Origin: Closterium sp. NIES-65
Taxonomy: Eukaryota; Streptophyta; Zygnematophyceae; Desmidiales; Closteriaceae
Assembly: GCA_948144175.1 (NCBI GenBank)
Contig: CANXME010000853.1
Location: 248,001 to 312,000, forward strand
DNA length: 64,000 bases
Direction: 5' to 3'
Positions 56,701 to 64,000 of the stretch are shown one piece after another (position 1 is the stretch's first letter; each line of letters opens with the position of its first letter). The notes under the pieces are model-generated. The model saw only the letters and a program-made list of their open reading frames with translations, did not search any database and had not been told where the DNA came from. The position numbers and the translations under genes were made by a program.

Positions 56701-59131
56701 AGCTTCGCGGCTACGCTGCTGCTCGGCTTCGCGGCTACACGGCTGCTCGGCTGCGCTGCTGCACCTGTTCAGCTGCGGGAAGGTGGGGGGAATGGGGGTA
56801 GGAGTGCAGATGCAGAGCGACGGGCGGCAGCCTGAAGGTGAAGCTGCAGGGCGACGGGCGGCGGCCCGACGAGAAGCTGCGGGGCGGCGGGCGGCGGCCC
56901 GACGAGAAGCTGCGGGGCGACGGGCGGCGACCCGACGAGAAGGAGAAATGACGCGATGACGTTGACGAAAGAACGAGCGATAGGTTATAGCGCCGACGAT
57001 GCGCTTACCAGTGAACTAGTAGATGTCGTCGAAAGTGACGGGAAAGTGGTGCGGGAGAATTTCCGCCCACGAATGTCGCGAATCGCCGGCGACAAGATTG
57101 AAGGTGGTTCCGCCGAGGTTTGCGGGATGAACATCCGCAGAGATAAGAGGATCACAATCCGCGTGTGCTGTTGACGGGCTCTGATACCATGTGAGAACTT
57201 AGGCTTAGAAGCGATGCATTAGTAATGAGCTTGAAGCTCTTTAAGTACATCCAAGAAGGGGAGGGAATGGATGGGGAAGGGAATCGGGGGCAATCCCTAG
57301 GGATTGGGGGTAATCCCAAGGCAATCTCCAATTGGTGGGTTGGAGATTGCTTGGAGATTACATTTGGGTTTGGTTGGGATGTAGGTGTACACCCAACCAA
57401 ACACAAAGTGCAAACTACACTACTCTAGGATATAGAAAATACTAAGTACAAAGTGTGAGATTGAAGGCTAACACTAACAGTGTGTTGACTTGCACTGGTG
57501 CGTGTTGACTTGCACTGGTGTGTGTTGACTTGCACTGGTGTGTGTTGACTTGCACTGGTGTGTGTTGACTTGCACTGGTGTGTGTTGACTTGCACTGGTG
57601 TGTGTTGACTTGCACTGGTGTGTGTTGACTTGCACTGGTGTGTGTTGACTTGCACTGGTGTGTGTTGATTTGCACTGATGTGTGTTGACTTGCACTTATG
57701 TGTGAGTTGACTTGCACTGGTGTGTGTTGACTTGCACTGGTGCGTGTTGACTTGCACTGGTGTGTGTTGACTTGCACTGGTGCGTGTTGACTTGCACTGG
57801 TGCGTGTTGACTTGCGCTGGTGTGTGCTGACTTGCACTGATGTGTGTGTTGACTTGCACTGGTGTGTGAGTTGACTTGCGCTGGTGTGTGTTGACTTGCA
57901 CTGATGTGTGTGTTGACTTGCACTGGTGTGTGTTGACTTGCACTGGTGTGTGTTGACTTGCACTGATGTGTCTGTTGACTTGCACTGGTGTGTGTTGACT
58001 TGCACTGATGTGTGTGTTGACTTCCACTGGTGTGTGTTGACTTGCACTGATGTGTGTGTTGACTTGCACTGGTGTGTGTTGACTTGCACTGGTGTGTGTT
58101 GACTTGCACTGGTGTGTGTTGACTTGCACTGGTGTGTGTTGACTTGCACTGATGTGTGTGTTGACTTGCACTGGTGTGTGTTGACTTGCACTGGTGTGTG
58201 TTGACTTGCACTGGTGTGTGTTGACTTGCACTGGTGTGTGTTGTCTTGCACTGGTGTGTGTTGTCTTGCACTGGTGTGTGTTGAGTTGCACTGGTGTGAG
58301 TTGACTTGCACTGGTGTGTGTTGACTTGCACTGATGTGTGTACCTTGCTCTGGTTTTGCTCCCTGTGCTTGTTGATTTTTTAACTGGTGCAAAGTCGCCT
58401 TGTTTCAGGTTTCTGTGTAGATTCTTCCGGCATTGTGCTGACGGAGTCCTTTTTCAGCCGAAACGCTCGCGCACGCATCATTCGACGCAATGCTTGTCCA
58501 ACAATCGAATTACCTTGTCCAGCCAGTCAGATCTGCAAAGATAGTAGTCCGATCATTTCATGGCTTGCTGCAATCTAATCCATGTTTTGCAATACTTTGC
58601 TCCATGTGGTTCTATTCTACATTCGCCGGCTTTGCATTGGGCTTACATCAGATCAACATCTTCCCTCCACCAACCAAGACACCTCTTCTTGAAATCTCTC
58701 ACCAGGTGAGCATGTGTGAAGAGTGAGAGTGAGGGTGGGTGTAAAGTGAATGTGAGAGTGGGAGAGTGAAACGCTGTCATTCCCTCTGTCTCTTGTAAGG
58801 TTGACGCTTGGTGGTACGAGTGTTGACTTTCCCACTCACTCCTTTCCTAGCTTATATGATCCTTTCATTTTTACATCAGGCCACCCCACCTTTGCACCTC
58901 TGTATTCACAAATCTTCCGACTTGCTCCACTGTAATCTACTGTAATTTCAAATGGTTTTGGATGGGAAGTGTACTGCTGTAGACCGCCCACTTAATGGTG
59001 CATTTCTACTTTTGGATCCGTGTTTGCCAAATGAACAGATTGTGGCAGGGGATTACATTCTCTGGAACAGCTTGGGGAGACGGCCTCCCACCACAGCAAA
59101 GCAACTGCTGCGAAACGCATCGGCTGCATGA
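42353..59131 (+). CDS. AP5M: AP-5 complex mu subunit, ten exons
   Basis: Exons: 42353-42465, 42754-42826, 44486-44604, 44862-45662, 45958-46523, 46744-47243, 47526-48350, 49810-49866, 58652-58705, 59039-59131. All junctions are GT-AG with agreeing phases. The coding length of 3,201 nt gives 1,066 residues. The protein follows plant AP5M along its length: MNGGDCAIRAVWVV and LFSR|RFPTVDRQW at the start; DEWLDDPITRHVIGL; LLWPIIVHPHSKASNVHVLV and LPLVAPCH; PFGRPIDFP. In the mu homology domain come VLYTGKQRVSVAVVEEVSVA, GLPDVTLSL and HPCAQ; then MEQCTLHMPFPRRRI, TEHLIEWRIF and DAFDYAKVAFK; and at the end INIFPPPTKTP and GDYILWNSLGRRP. Plant AP5M is near 600 residues; the excess here is low-complexity insertion in exons 4, 5 and 7, including polyglutamine. 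AP-5 acts in late endosomal sorting. The gene runs divergently from the pyrophosphatase-fold gene and convergently to the glycosyltransferase. Confidence 0.88.
43732..44493. repeat. 40-bp minisatellite ending at the exon 3 acceptor
   Basis: About 19 tandem copies in intron 2 of the AP-5 mu gene. Each unit runs CTAACCCCCCAACCTTCAAA, then TTCCCACCACCAGGGCTCAT. The last unit provides the CCACCACCAG|GGCTCATC acceptor of exon 3, so every unit looks like a 3' splice site with its own pyrimidine tract. Confidence 0.95.
47634..47764 (+). repeat. CAG/CAA tract coding polyglutamine in AP-5 mu
   Basis: About 43 codons, nearly all CAG or CAA in frame, broken by single His, Ala and Met codons. The tract lies inside exon 7 between the PPLGAFDLVNYHC strand and the VVGFYQNQF strand of the mu homology domain. 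An uninterrupted CAG run of more than 20 units makes it length-unstable. Confidence 0.93.
48551..48692. repeat. ATGAT microsatellite
   Basis: Irregular TATGATATGAT repeats becoming a pure 5-bp ATGAT array near 48625-48690, in intron 7 of the AP-5 mu gene. Confidence 0.93.
49225..49687. repeat. 17-bp minisatellite CCCCAGCCATGCATGGA
   Basis: About 27 tandem copies in intron 7. A CATCTA/CATCGA form dominates the first half and a CATGGA form the second. It is open in many frames on both strands and is not coding. Confidence 0.95.
49867..52107. repeat. 20-bp minisatellite GTGTGTGTTGACTTGCACTG, left block
   Basis: More than 100 tandem units of 20 bp, with 22-24 bp variants (CTGATGTGTGAGTTGACTTG). 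It starts exactly at the exon 8 donor (AAG|GTGTGTGACTTGCACTG), whose sequence is almost one unit. It stops at element D. The same array resumes at 57480. Confidence 0.96.
52120..53566 (-). CDS. Element D RT and RNase H region (fossil)
   Basis: RT motifs FKACYVAKGFTQQQYRD, MDASSAFLQERLEE and VYGLKQAPREWH, then RNase H YTDSSWADD and SSCEAELYAGTMAAQE. The open frame continues out of the element into the minisatellite, which is not part of the protein family. Confidence 0.8.
53745..55100 (-). CDS. Element D integrase region (fossil)
   Basis: Pre-integrase YHHRLGHPNFRTLADM; integrase HLDVWAP, YFLVIVDDHSRY, LHSDGGGEFCN and PQQNGIAESRN, then the FLNPSTQQLV segment and a Pro/Ser-rich linker. Part of broken element D. 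Confidence 0.82.
   Translation of the reverse strand: MTRFTLNSSGLYTLQVPIPQVSTTQTAATTSPCSCRSFSNPTILYHHRLGHPNFRTLADMASKKLLLGLPASLPPPPDSPAPTCLDCTKSKLRQQPHPASPSVAAGPLDLVHLDVWAPAPAPARGGYRYFLVIVDDHSRYVSVHLFHTKAAVPEVLMAWVKQAQTTFDRKVKRLHSDGGGEFCNDKLKAFCSSEGIQQKFTLPDSPQQNGIAESRNHTLVQITRCLLSHSNAPHSLWGYALYHAALLYNLYPHPHLSNTTPTTLWLGKTPTARSLRVWGCTAYVLLNPQARRQHGGKLGPKTHTCIYLGHNADSPDYLFLNPSTQQLVRSREPLSLMRPAHSTPLRDGTLSLIHPPSCGQTLMRPLTSRLFRPLHLLPLLPPHRPPLRSLTRPHRCLRQLLLHPPHFPLRRLCSHLRAHLSPTIGGPTLRPHLLPRFPPPQRNPLSHCHPS
55149..56474 (-). CDS. Element D gag and protease region (fossil)
   Basis: Gag of 440 residues with FKAWSYGVDKHLLSRDVHG, IWKYLQDRF and a wide-spaced CTYVVKYGNRKGQVC-H-C knuckle, then the protease segment FTLDSGATHTVLM. 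The knuckle pattern and sequence resemble those of elements A and E. This suggests a related lineage, although the LTRs differ. Confidence 0.82.
   Translation of the reverse strand: MAFSSSTMANPITPLRLEADGSSSNFKAWSYGVDKHLLSRDVHGLDLKDVLLNRGKGKQPPSPLEPTESASDTDMRAYEEAVEKYWKWENADAAIISVFIASTPPELVNTFHNYPTSNAIWKYLQDRFMNKTAVGVAILIPSMFQVRLEDCSGMADYIAKVQTIHGELKELGLVFPKQALAAALLVGLTSAYEVTTKMLLTLSAEDLTFAKVSSALLSAEKDSTAQAKAYAIRAPMPQASVASALASAPFQRNRFPPCTYVVKYGNRKGQVCGGTNHPLATCFKKKDDEWYVIHGVDKKPPNWMRPRKANLVEVPDPTSASASDSAPTDVRINLLFPGTAMINEASSQYLGSSQAPQYIEFTLDSGATHTVLMETLSFKPYATPIPLLGADSSSTTNAKGSSTVPCPAFPSGTVTGMCMPSLRHNLVAQTEIQEAGLCTIF
57178..57189 (-). promoter_or_regulatory. Primer-binding site of element D
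   Basis: TGGTATCAGAGC on the - strand, directly next to the LTR end at 57190. Confidence 0.9.
57190..57479 (-). repeat. 5' LTR of element D
   Basis: 290 bp. On the - strand it starts TGTTAGTGTTAGCC and ends AAGTTCTCACA, immediately before the primer site. Its outer end touches the minisatellite. Confidence 0.82.
57480..58341. repeat. 20-bp minisatellite, right block
   Basis: About 41 units of the same GTGTGTTGACTTGCACTG array as 49867-52107, with the same 22-24 bp variants. A stretch near 57690-57900 repeats the variant order seen near 51430-51600, which points to duplication within the array. Confidence 0.95.
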
Positions 59132-59502
59132 GTGTTGCATGCACTCATGCTTCACATCACACAAAAGAAAGCACGGCTAGCAGATGGCGACATAAGACTA
59201 GAGCTTGTTATGTCAGACGTGGGTCGCTTGATTCCATTCAAACCATAAAGGGGCTCAAAATATTGCCCATGCCCTGAAAGTCGCTGTAGAAAGACATCGC
59301 AATTCTATTCTAAGATATCAAGCCAGTTTGTTGGGTTTAGGATGGAATACCTTGTACTGTACCAAAATCTGCAGCCCAACACAAATGAGGCAAGCTGTAA
59401 GGTTGTTCTGTGCTCTGATTCTGAATACTGCACACATCTATTTAACACTTTCATAAACGCAGCGAACCTTTACATGAAAAGAACAGCACATGTATTACCA
59501 AG
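59132..59502. other. Convergent intergenic region
   Basis: 370 bp between the AP-5 mu stop and the glycosyltransferase stop. It must hold both 3' UTRs. No other gene or repeat is seen. Confidence 0.5.
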
Positions 59503-60711
59503 CTACTGTACATCCATCCCTTCAAAAGCAATAGCATCCAGGGTCCCATTCCCCACTATCTCGTGCACTAGCCCGCTAAACCTCTTATCCCCAGACTGGT
59601 GGAGAACGCACGGATACGCCTTGGTCACCTTCGAATACACCTTGATCTCCACACCAGTCCCTTGCACCTCATACTCTTCTGACTTCCGCCCTCCCAGCTG
59701 GTCTATAAGAACATTGTAGTGGTCCAGCTTGATGAACGGCGGCGGTGTTGCCTGCCTGGCCTCTTCCAGACCTGCAGGCGTGATGTTTTGAGGAATCAAG
59801 ACTTGCGCCGGTTCAGGAAGAGAGCAGAAGTACCGCAGTGTGCCGGGCAGAGGAGCAGCAGAGGAGGTTAAAGAAGAATCAGAATCACCAGACGAATCAC
59901 CAAAGTCTTTGGTGGATGGTTTGGTACCTCCGTGGCTGTCTGTTACTGGTTCGGGATACGGCGTGCGTGGGAGGGAGTTGAATAGGAATGGCTGGGCCAG
60001 GTATACAGATATGAATTGCCGCTGATCTTCCATACAGTCACTTGTGTACGTTGCATCCATCATCTCGCCTAAAGCCCACGCGTATCCAACATAGAACCCT
60101 GCATTGACGAATAGATTCGGAAAAGGGTACCTCGGCTTTGGAGGGTACAAAGGGATGACGTCACCACTTGGGTATGAAAACAGCTCGGCCCCAAACACGA
60201 TAGGAGCGTTGAGAGACAGAAACGCTTTGAGTAACGAATCTGGTCCGCATAGCTGCCTGTTTGGCAGCAGCAAGACGTCATCAGCATCCGTAATAATCAC
60301 AATTCGGTCTCGTGGCAATGTCCTTAGGTACTCGCGATAGTATCTCACCCGACCACCTAGTCTCTGCCAGGTCTCTTTCAAACCAAGAAATGCAAGCTGA
60401 ATTTCGTTCATCTCACAGAACTTAGCTAAGCGCTGAACGCCTTTCCCACACCGGGTGGAAAGAGTGAGCCATTCGATGCTGCAGTTGGAGTAGGTGAAAG
60501 CTGACGTTGGCTTTAAGTCGCGAGGGTCTACTGTAACGTCATATGTGACGCGGCAGCCATCCCTTCCCCCATTTTCTGCCGCTCCCTCGCTGCTACTACT
60601 GCTTGTAAGGTCACGCTCAGACCCTGGATCGGAGATGATCCCGCCTGATAGTCCTCCATTGCTAGCCACCACTTTCCCCCCGCTGATACCGCCTCGGTTG
60701 TTGGAGCTCAT
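59503..60711 (-). CDS. PLOD/procollagen-type glycosyltransferase-like protein
   Basis: An open frame of 402 residues. Residues about 55-245 resemble the glycosyltransferase domain of lysyl hydroxylase/procollagen glucosyltransferases: LGLKETWQRLGGRVRYYREY, RDRIVIITDADDVLLL with the DxD metal site at 142-145, PIVFGAELFSYP, FPNLFVNAGFYVGYAW, and EDQRQFISVYL. A C-terminal PCVLHQSGDKR at 368-378 is the family's histidine motif. Residues 255-290 are a low-complexity insertion. The first 50 residues are Gly/Ser-rich. No membrane anchor lies in this frame, so a short upstream exon is likely (see 60814-60993). Expected role: sugar transfer in the ER or Golgi. Hydroxylysine as substrate is not implied in a plant. 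Confidence 0.8.
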   Translation of the reverse strand: MSSNNRGGISGGKVVASNGGLSGGIISDPGSERDLTSSSSSEGAAENGGRDGCRVTYDVTVDPRDLKPTSAFTYSNCSIEWLTLSTRCGKGVQRLAKFCEMNEIQLAFLGLKETWQRLGGRVRYYREYLRTLPRDRIVIITDADDVLLLPNRQLCGPDSLLKAFLSLNAPIVFGAELFSYPSGDVIPLYPPKPRYPFPNLFVNAGFYVGYAWALGEMMDATYTSDCMEDQRQFISVYLAQPFLFNSLPRTPYPEPVTDSHGGTKPSTKDFGDSSGDSDSSLTSSAAPLPGTLRYFCSLPEPAQVLIPQNITPAGLEEARQATPPPFIKLDHYNVLIDQLGGRKSEEYEVQGTGVEIKVYSKVTKAYPCVLHQSGDKRFSGLVHEIVGNGTLDAIAFEGMDVQ

Positions 60712-60813
60712 CCCAAAAATCGTGGGCGCCTGTCAGTATGTTTGAGAAAGTCACCTTCCAAGAGAGGTGGGTTGGGTGTATGTTGTTGGTATGTCAAGTG
60801 TCCCTGCAGTTAC

Positions 60814-60993
60814 TTTCTCGCAGCTTTCCAGGTCCGGAAAGCAGCCAGCTCGGTTCAATTCGAAGTAACTCACACGTAGATTTTCACGTCCAACCAATCC
60901 CAGCCTCAGGAGGTGCGTGGTTTGGAATTCGAAACCTGTGGCTTCGGCTGAGGCTCTACACTCGAAAAAAACTATGAGAAGAGTTGGTAACAT
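60814..60993 (-). CDS. Candidate 5' exon of the glycosyltransferase gene
   Basis: Opens with MLPTLLIVFFECRASA, a short hydrophobic run with an A-x-A end like a signal peptide. It continues to FPDLESCEK, where GTAACT could be a donor. TGACAG at 60730-60735 would be the acceptor of an 84-nt intron, joining in phase 0 to APTIFGMSSNNRGG. The fit is neat, but it is only inference. Confidence 0.35.
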
Positions 60994-61030
60994 TGGTGGC
61001 AATTACACATTATCTTTTGTATCTATTTCC

Positions 61031-61155
61031 TGTCAGATTTATATGACATAGCTACTGTAGGCTATAGTGGGGTAGCACATATGCGGTATAGCTTTCTAGG
61101 GTTTGTACTTGTACCCAACTTTCCCTTAGTCATTCCATTCTCGTTCAGTTTCTCA
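61031..61155 (+). repeat. 5' LTR of element E
   Basis: About 125 bp, starting TGTCAGATTTATATGACATA and ending CAGTTTCTCA. It resembles the 134-bp LTR of element A. A TAGTATCGAGCAGGTT sequence that resembles the plant initiator-Met primer site follows directly. Confidence 0.65.
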
Positions 61156-61199
61156 TAGTATCGAGCAGGTTCCCCTGTGGGAACTGTTCCTAGGGCCCA

Positions 61200-62000
61200 C
61201 CACCTTTTTTTTCCTGCCCGGAGCGCGCTCTACACTGCCCGAGTCGCGCTCCCCTCTCAAGGCCCCGTCGAGCCGCCCTTTCGACCCTGTCGCGTCGCGC
61301 TTGCGGCCCCGTCGCGTCGCCCTCTCGGCCCCTCACGTCGCGCCGCCCTAGCGGCCGCGTCGCGCCGCCCTCGCGGCCCCGATCGCCGCCCTCGCGGCTC
61401 CGTCGCGTCGCGCCGCCCTCGCGGCCCTTTCACGCCGCCCTCGCGGCCCTTTCTAGCCGCCCTCGCGGCCTCTTCAAGCCGCCCTCGCGACCCCCCCCCC
61501 TCCTAGCCGCCCTAGCGGCCCCGTCGCCTACCCCTGCGGCCCCGGCGCCGCCCTTCCTTGCCTCAGAGCCGCCTCTGCTGGCCCCGTCGCCTACACCTGC
61601 AGCCCCGCGGCTGCCCTTCCCAACCCCGGCGCCGCCTCTACTGCCGGCCCCGACGCCGCTCCACCCGGCCCCGCCGCCGCTCCACCCGGCCCCGCCGCCG
61701 TCCCCACGCGGCCCCGCCGTCACCACCGAGCCGCCGGCGCCGCCGAGCTGCTGCCGAGCCGCCCGATCCACCCGAGCCGCCCGAGCCGCCGCGCCACCTG
61801 AGCCGCCCGAGCCGCCGGGTCGCCGAGCCGCCGAGCTGCAGTTACCGCCGAGCTGCAGTTGCTTCCGAGCCGCTGTACCGCCGAGCCGCCCGAGCCGCTC
61901 GAGCCGCCGAGTCGCCGAGCCGCAGTTGCTGCCGAGCCGCCCGAGCCGCCCGAGCCGCCGAGTTGCCGAGCCGCCGAGCCGCCCGAGCCGCCCCGTCTGG
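61200..62000 (+). repeat. GC-rich leader repeats of element E
   Basis: About 800 bp of short repeats, first CGCCCTCGCGGCCC-like and then GCCGAGCCGCC-like, nearly all G and C. The same CTAGCCGAGCCGCGCCGCCC sequence opens the window just before gag of element A. Frames are open on both strands because of composition. Confidence 0.8.
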
Positions 62001-62049
62001 TAAGAGCAGACAGGAGAGGGAGCACTCTTGCTATAAGTCGCCACCTGCC

Positions 62050-63985
62050 TACCTCTGAGCGTGCGCACTTTAGCCAGTACAAGAGTGCTCAGACCTTGTA
62101 CGACGCTGTAGTTGCGTGCTACTCCTCCCCTGCCACTGCTGCACTGAGCCGCCTCATGCTACCGTACCTCTTCCCTGACCTTGCTGCCTTTCCCACAGTC
62201 GCTGACCTTATTACGCACCTCCGCACTAGTGACACTCGCTACCGCGCTGCGCTTGCTGCAGAGTTCTGCGCCAAGAACCCCCCCCCCCATGTACATCACC
62301 CTCTACTACATAGTCACCCGGCTCCCTGACTCCCTTCGCGTAGTCAGGGACCACTTCCTCTCAGTTTGCCCCACCACTCTCACCGTTGACCTCCTCGAGA
62401 AGGCCCTCCTAGCAGCAGAGAAGAGCATAGTCGCTGTAGGAGCCTCTCGTGGTGACCCTCGCACCCCCGTCTTTGAGGGGTGTTCCCCCTCCCCCCTTTT
62501 GCCCTCTATTGCCTCTGCTGCTGCGGCCGACCTCGTTGGTTTCGAGTCGGTCGGCGCTGCGTCTACCCCGAGCGGGAGACGCCGCACCGGCAAGGGCAAG
62601 GGGGGCAAGGGTGCTGGAGGGGCTGGCGGGGTTGGCGGAGGTGGCGGTGGAGGCAGTGGAGGGGGTGGGGGTGGCGGTGGGAGTGGTGGCGGGGGTGGAG
62701 GTGTCGGTGGCGGCAGTGGAGGCGTAGGCGGCGGCGGCAGTGGCGGTGGGAGCGGAGGTGGCTGAGGTGGCGGTGGTGGAGGAGGCAGCGGCGGAGGAGA
62801 TGGAGCTGGTCAGGGTGGCGCTGCGCAGAGGGTCGGCTCCGGTGGTGGCCAGCGCCAGCAACAGCAGGAGCAGCAGCAGCAGAGCACTCGTGACATCCCC
62901 CCCCCCCGCAGCAGCTCCGTGAGTGGTACGCTGCACGCCAGTGGGGTTGGGGTACTGGTCCGTGCACCTACGTCCTACGCACCGGCGACCGCGCGGGTGA
63001 GCGGTGTGGGGGTGCGCACTCCACCCAGCGCTGCTTTGGCCGCCTGACGGACGCTTGGCGTTACCAGTTCCCTGAGGCCACCGAGATCCCCCGCTGGGGT
63101 GAGCTGTCTAGGGCGGGAGTAGCTGTCTTTGACCTTGACTTTGATGCTATTCTTGCTGCCATGTATGCTGTGACTATTAGTGATGAGGGTGACTCTTACC
63201 GGTGTTTTCCGCCCGGCCCGGGCATTGAGACTGCTACTCTAGGTACTGGTGAGGCTGCTGCTCTAGGTGCTAGCGAGGCTGCTGCTCTAGGTGCTCGTGC
63301 GTCTGCTCCCTCAGGTGTTGGTGAGTCTGCTCTCTCAGGTACTGCGTCGGCTTCGGCCTCCCACACCTTCACCCTTGACTCGGGGGCTTCTCGCTCCTTC
63401 TTTCGAGACCGCACCACACTCACGCCGCTTGGCCGGCCAGTTGCAATCTCTCTGGCAGACCCCTCTGGGGGTCCTGTCCTTGCTCACTTCTCCACTGTCC
63501 TCCCGTGTACGGCGGCCCCGTTTGGCACCATGTCTGGTCTTTACCTCCCCTCGTTCTCTACGAGCTTGGTGAGTGGTGCTGACCTACAGGATGCGGGGGT
63601 TCACCAGTTCACTCCTGCGAGTCAGCGGGTGACCCACTGCACGGACACTCGGACTGGCCGACACCTAGCCACGTTTACACGTCGGTCGGGGTCGAGCCTA
63701 TACACACTGACCACTGCGTCTCCTCCAGTCACTGCGTCTGGTCAGGTAGCTGCGTCGGGTCAGGTGTTTGCTGCAGCGTCCAAGTCTGGTCCTGAGTCTG
63801 CCCCCTGCTCATGTCGCCTCCTGTCTCACGAGACTCTCCTCTGGCACCACCGCCTTGGTCACCCCTCCCTGCTTTGTCTCCGAGGCATGGCCTCCCGTGT
63901 CCTTGTCTCTGGTCTTCCTCGGTCCCTCCCTCCCCTTCCTGAGGGGCCTGGCCCTACCTGCGTCCCCTGTGTCGAGGGGCGCTAG
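62050..63985 (+). CDS. Element E gag and protease region (fossil)
   Basis: Gag matches element A (SERAHFSQYKSAQTLYDAV, FPTVADLITHLRTSDTRYR). A Gly-rich tract lies at about 62580-62820, then CTYVLRTGDRAGERCGG with a following H and C, the protease core FTLDSGASRSFF, and the HHRLGHP segment at the right edge. Part of broken element E. Confidence 0.82.
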
Positions 63986-64000
63986 CGGGCTGCCCCTCAC

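Larger units (their letters stand above)
52108..57479 (-). mobile_element. Copia element D, antisense inside the AP-5 mu intron
   Basis: A Ty1/copia element on the - strand with a 290-bp 5' LTR (57479-57190), a TGGTATCAGAGC primer site immediately after it, gag (about 56474-55150), protease LDSGATHT near 55390, integrase about 54790-54450, RT about 53480-52700, and RNase H from about 52400. No 3' LTR was found. The element is broken, with several breaks, and is flanked on both sides by the 20-bp minisatellite. Because only one LTR is present, its age cannot be read from LTR divergence. Confidence 0.92.
49867..58651 (+). other. Intron 8 of AP-5 mu (8.8 kb)
   Basis: Between exon 8 (ending VSASK) and exon 9 (INIFPPPTKTPLLEISHQ), which are adjacent in plant AP5M. 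It holds two blocks of one minisatellite and an antisense copia element. Donor AAG|GTGTGT; acceptor CTTACATCAG. Both flanking exons are phase 0. Confidence 0.82.
61031..64000 (+). mobile_element. Copia element E (same family as A), 3' part outside window
   Basis: Ty1/copia element in + orientation. Parts: short 5' LTR, primer-site-like sequence, a long GC-rich leader of GCCGAGCCGCC-like repeats, gag (about 62020-63150) with a Gly-rich tract and Cys/His segment, protease LDSGASRSFF near 63376, and HHRLGHPSLLCLRGM near 63845. It then runs off the window before integrase. Gag and protease align closely with element A. It is broken in the visible part, with about three breaks. Confidence 0.9.

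Overview
This is a eukaryotic nuclear window from the green plant lineage. Evidence: spliced protein genes with GT-AG introns, a U2 snRNA of plant type, an AP-5 mu adaptin closest to the land-plant form, a pyrophosphatase-fold protein of the plastid PPA6 type, and Ty1/copia elements with the usual plant initiator-Met tRNA primer site. The high GC content, abundance of minisatellites and dilated gene architecture suggest a streptophyte alga (perhaps a zygnematophyte) or an early-diverging land plant. The species cannot be fixed from sequence alone.

Layout. 1-6545: most of a copia element (A) in + orientation. 6546-17150: a mosaic of minisatellites and diverged copies of one dispersed repeat, with a plant-type U2 snRNA gene at 14421-14609. 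17934-30905: copia element B, whose 3' LTR holds a younger copia element C (23719-30216); B has a perfect 5-bp target duplication. 30906-33611: gene-poor DNA with two hAT-type MITEs only 14 bp apart. 33612-40515 (-): a two-exon gene joining a catalytically degenerate pyrophosphatase domain to a disordered tail of about 1,600 residues. 40516-42352: the divergent intergenic region, with a Harbinger-like MITE. 42353-59131 (+): a ten-exon AP-5 mu gene whose introns have filled with minisatellites and an antisense copia element (D). 59503-60711 (-): a glycosyltransferase resembling the PLOD/procollagen type. 61031-64000: the 5' part of another element (E) of A's family, running off the window.

Three host protein genes and one snRNA gene are supported. 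Both large genes were assembled from exons in different frames, and the splice phases agree at every junction. The most unusual points are the pseudo-pyrophosphatase fusion, and the AP-5 mu introns in which tandem arrays reach a splice site so that every repeat unit carries a splice-site-like sequence. No operon-like or obviously new defence or mobile system was seen.
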